DNA from: Teretinema sp942493045
GTDB lineage: Bacteria; Spirochaetota; Spirochaetia; Treponematales; Treponemataceae
Reading direction: 5' to 3'
DNA: 64,000 nucleotides
Assembly (NCBI GenBank): GCA_942493045.1
Contig: OW818665.1
Location: 2,852,001-2,916,000 of the forward strand
Shown: positions 61,647 through 64,000 of the stretch, one piece after another
How positions within the stretch are numbered: the first letter of the stretch is position 1
Layout: each line of letters starts with the position of its first letter
The notes under the pieces: model-generated
Seen by the model: the letters and a program-made list of their open reading frames with translations, nothing else
Told to the model about the DNA's origin: nothing
Databases searched by the model: none
Translations under genes and position numbers: made by a program

Positions 61647-63149
61647 ATGGCCGAAAGCCGCCGTAAATTACGCATCCTGGACACCACGCTGCGCGACGGC
61701 GATCAGGCCGCCGGCTTCGCCTTCACGTTGCGGGAAAAGCTGGATCTGGCCCGGCTGCTCTCGGCTTGCGGCGTGGACTGCATCGAAGCCGGCTTTCCCT
61801 CATCCTCCGCCCTGGATGCCGAGGCCTGCCGCCAGATCGATCTGGAACTCGGCAGCGGTAGACGTACCGGAGAAGGAACCCAATTGGCGGTGATGTGCCG
61901 GGCCTTACCGGCTGAAATCCTGCTCGCCGCCCGCGCCCTCGCGCATCCGCAGAGCGCCCTGCTGCACCTATCCCTGCCGGTCAGCGATCTGCATCTGCGC
62001 GTCAAACTCGGCAAGAGCCGCGCCGAACTGCTGACCATGGCTTCCGGGGCTGTTAGCCTGGCCTGCGGCTATGCCGGAGAAGTGGAAATGGGCGCCGAGG
62101 ACGCCACCCGCGCCGATCGCTCCTTTATGGCTGAATACTGCCACACTGTTACCGCCGCCGGCGCGACCATCGTAAATATCGCCGACACCGTCGGTTACGC
62201 CGTGCCCGAAGAAATGTTCGCCCTGGTCGAATACCTGCATAGCCAAGTGGCTGCCTTCCGCGATGGACGGGCAATACTGAGCGTACACTGCCATAACGAT
62301 TTCGGCCTGGCGGTCGCCAATACCCTCTCCGGCATCCGCGCCGGCTGCGGCCAGGTGGAGTTAAGCGCCTCCGGCCTCGGCGAGCGCGCCGGCAACGCCA
62401 CCCTGGAAGGCATAGCCGCCGTCCTCTCCTCCCGGCCGGACCTCTACCCCGTGCATACCGCGCTGAACACCAAGGCCATGGGCGAGTTAAGCCGCCGCCT
62501 CGGCGCCATCATCGGCTCTGGCCTCTCGCCGCTCCAGCCGGTAACCGGCAGCAACGTCCGCACCCACGCCTCGGGGATTCATCAGAGCGGTTTGGCTCGG
62601 GATGAGAATACCTATCGGTCGGTATGCACTCAGGCCTTTGACACCGTCCCCGAACGCCTCGTCCTTTCCCGCCACTCCGGCCGCGCCGGCGTGCAAGAAG
62701 CCGTGCGCCGCTACGCCGGCGCCGAACCCACCGACTACGCCGTCGAGAGCGTACTACTGCGCCTCAAGGACCCCGCCTTCAGCGGCCCGACCCTCGCCGC
62801 CACCGACTTCTTCATGATCCTCAAAACCGCCGGAATGCCGCTGCCGCCGCTCGTCACGCTCGCCGACCTTCCGCCGCCTCCTTCCGCCCCCGGCCGCCCA
62901 GCCGCCCTCCAGGCCCTCTCGCCAGTGCCCTTTACCATCCGCCAGATACAGGAATCGGCCTGCAGTACCGGTGAAACCGCCCTCTCAAACCCCCCGCGCC
63001 GCCGCCTCTACCTGGAAATTGAAGCCCGACTCAGCGTCCCCCGCATCCTGGCCTTCGAGCGCGTCGCCGCTTCCTCCTCCGAGGACCTGCTGTTCGCCGC
63101 CCTGCTCGACGCCGTCAACACCCTGCTCGTCTTGACCCCCGCCCCCTGA
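61647..63149 (+). CDS. nifV: homocitrate synthase/isopropylmalate synthase family, NifV candidate
   Basis: 500 residues of the DRE-TIM metallolyase family. LDTTLRDGDQAAGFAF starts the barrel (catalytic RDGxQ) and the metal HxH is in SVHCHNDFG. LSASGLGERAGNATLEG and HASGIHQSG are further hallmarks. Residues ~380-500 form a diverged LeuA-like C-terminal domain. The nif context points to homocitrate for FeMo-cofactor, but 2-isopropylmalate or citramalate synthase cannot be excluded. Third-position C/G bias is stronger than in neighbouring genes. Confidence 0.8.
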   Translation: MAESRRKLRILDTTLRDGDQAAGFAFTLREKLDLARLLSACGVDCIEAGFPSSSALDAEACRQIDLELGSGRRTGEGTQLAVMCRALPAEILLAARALAHPQSALLHLSLPVSDLHLRVKLGKSRAELLTMASGAVSLACGYAGEVEMGAEDATRADRSFMAEYCHTVTAAGATIVNIADTVGYAVPEEMFALVEYLHSQVAAFRDGRAILSVHCHNDFGLAVANTLSGIRAGCGQVELSASGLGERAGNATLEGIAAVLSSRPDLYPVHTALNTKAMGELSRRLGAIIGSGLSPLQPVTGSNVRTHASGIHQSGLARDENTYRSVCTQAFDTVPERLVLSRHSGRAGVQEAVRRYAGAEPTDYAVESVLLRLKDPAFSGPTLAATDFFMILKTAGMPLPPLVTLADLPPPPSAPGRPAALQALSPVPFTIRQIQESACSTGETALSNPPRRRLYLEIEARLSVPRILAFERVAASSSEDLLFAALLDAVNTLLVLTPAP

Positions 63150-63210
63150 TTAGGCTATAGTAGCCAAGCATTTCCAATGTCAGTCATCTTGTTATTCTTC
63201 GGAGTGCACC

Positions 63211-63284
63211 GGGCCTATAGCTCAGTTGGTTAGAGCTGCGGACTCATAATCCGTCGGTCCCTGGTTCAAGTCCAGGTGGGCCCA
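63211..63284 (+). tRNA. tRNA with CAT anticodon (Ile2-type or Met)
   Basis: A 74-nt cloverleaf. The acceptor GGGCCTA pairs with TGGGCCC, the D-arm has AGCTCAGTTGGTTAGAGC, the anticodon stem CGGAC/ATCCG region encloses CTCATAA (anticodon CAT) and the T-loop is GTTCAAGTC. CCA is not encoded. The body resembles tRNA-Ile genes, so a lysidine-modified Ile2 tRNA is likely; elongator Met is the alternative. Confidence 0.93.
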
Positions 63285-63540
63285 TAGTTAGGTTCTTACT
63301 GGGTAAGGACTTATTGTCAGAGCACAAGGTGAGATTCCTTGCTGGTCGGAATTTGTGAGCAGATTTGTGAGCAACTTTCGGCAGCTATCGTAAATAGCCG
63401 GCCGATCGTTCCATTCATGGAACGATTTGTTCTTGAAATTATCATTGGCCTTGTGTTACAGGGCCGGTACTTATCCCTATAGACGGGCGGTACCCGAACT
63501 CATTTTTGCCGGTTCTTTCCGGTGCGAAGCGAGGTACGGT
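63285..63540. other. left end of a putative integrated element, non-coding
   Basis: 256 bp between the tRNA and the integrase-like gene. It contains the direct repeat ATTTGTGAGCA twice (about 63351-63378), possible arm-type sites, and an 8-bp hairpin ATCGTTCC-ATTCAT-GGAACGAT (63405-63426). No gene is seen. Confidence 0.5.
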
Positions 63541-64000
63541 ATGCGCCCGTTTTATTTTTTCCGACGCGATAATGGTGTTATCTATGTGCAGTTTCAAAAT
63601 GAAGCAAAACATAAAAGGACTACCGCAAAATCCACCAAAGAAACAAATATGTCCCGGGCTATGGCGGTTGTCGTTGATTGGATCCAAAATGGAATTCCGG
63701 TTAAGGGCAAGCGTACATCCTTATCAACGGTAGTTGCGGTCGATAATTTGTTTAGCCTTATTTCCGAAAACAAAGTAGATGAATCTGATTTTGTCCGGAT
63801 AGGCGAGCTGATGTCAAAGATCGGTTTTGGTGTCACGAGCGCAGCGCAGGTTGTAAAGAGTAAAGTTAAGCTTGTCGACTACTTACATAATTTTTGGGAC
63901 TATGACAAAAGTCCGTATGTCCAGGACAAGGTTACGCATGACTACGATATCGGAAAGCGTCATTGTGCCGATATGACCAAGCGTGTGAAGTACTGGAAGG
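63541..64000 (+). CDS. putative tyrosine-type integrase, N-terminal part (3' end beyond window)
   Basis: 153 codons visible, open to the window end. The ATG at 63541 has GAGGT upstream. The protein starts MRPFYFFRRDNGVIYVQF and continues with a basic, helical stretch (KHKRTTAKSTKETN, then a TLSTV-like SLSTVVAVDNLF) resembling the arm- and core-binding domains of phage-type integrases. The catalytic half is not in view, so the call rests on these features, the position beside a tRNA gene, and the drop in GC relative to the nif island. Confidence 0.6.
   Translation, partial: MRPFYFFRRDNGVIYVQFQNEAKHKRTTAKSTKETNMSRAMAVVVDWIQNGIPVKGKRTSLSTVVAVDNLFSLISENKVDESDFVRIGELMSKIGFGVTSAAQVVKSKVKLVDYLHNFWDYDKSPYVQDKVTHDYDIGKRHCADMTKRVKYWK

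Overview
The window is a bacterial chromosome segment of fairly high GC, densely coded, with many short intergenic gaps. The nitrogenase genes are of the anaerobe type: nifI1 and nifI2 lie between nifH and nifD, NifD carries an insertion of about 50 residues, NifK lacks the long N-terminal extension, and nifN and nifB are separate genes. Together with AddAB, PerR-rubrerythrin, GGDEF-PilZ and cyclic-nucleotide-binding proteins, this suggests an anaerobic diazotroph. A nitrogen-fixing spirochaete of the Treponema/Spirochaeta group is my best guess. That placement is inference, because no rRNA or clade-specific marker is present.

Layout. 1-3.5 kb: an exported beta-barrel-like protein (partial), a PfkB sugar kinase and MnmG. 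3.5-12 kb (minus strand): an adenosine-deaminase-like hydrolase, AddA and AddB, and a protein with a kinase-type ATPase domain and a cyclic-nucleotide-binding domain. 12-19 kb (plus): GlgX, glycogen phosphorylase, a small exported protein and glutamate dehydrogenase. 19-27 kb: a GGDEF-PilZ protein, a copper-chaperone-like protein, an RND efflux pair and a PadR/DUF1700/DUF4097 operon. 27-28 kb: a small AT-rich DUF4160/DUF2442 island beside tRNA-Arg. 28-38.7 kb: a giant cyclic beta-1,2-glucan synthase with small membrane proteins, a Crp-type regulator and YtxH-like proteins, which reads as an envelope or osmotic-stress neighbourhood. 38.7-40.4 kb: flavin reductase, rubrerythrin and PerR. 40.5-46.6 kb: a hybrid sensor kinase with a REC-nucleotide cyclase, then DMT and MFS transporters.

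46.5-63.2 kb is a nitrogen-fixation island. A NifA-type activator is co-transcribed leftward with a Nif11-domain protein and a GNAT acetyltransferase. Divergent from it runs nifH-nifI1-nifI2-nifD-nifK-nifE-nifN-nifB-ferredoxin, behind a near-consensus sigma-54 promoter. The molybdate transporter modABC converges on this operon. Divergent from modABC is a HEPN-domain gene followed by a homocitrate-synthase-type gene (nifV candidate). The island therefore couples the enzyme, cofactor assembly, molybdenum supply, homocitrate supply and PII-type switch-off control.

The right end carries a tRNA with a CAT anticodon, followed by a lower-GC stretch and the start of an integrase-like gene. This looks like the left end of a mobile element inserted at the tRNA.

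The most interesting non-coding signals are: a repeated palindromic element 32 bp apart upstream of nifH; a TTTATGCA/TGCATAAA inverted repeat between nifA and nifH, with a compact version between modA and the HEPN-nifV genes; a long terminator-like hairpin in the modA leader; hairpins at nif operon junctions; and at least five genes whose start codon sits only 6 to 11 nt after a -10 box with no Shine-Dalgarno sequence, suggesting leaderless transcripts.
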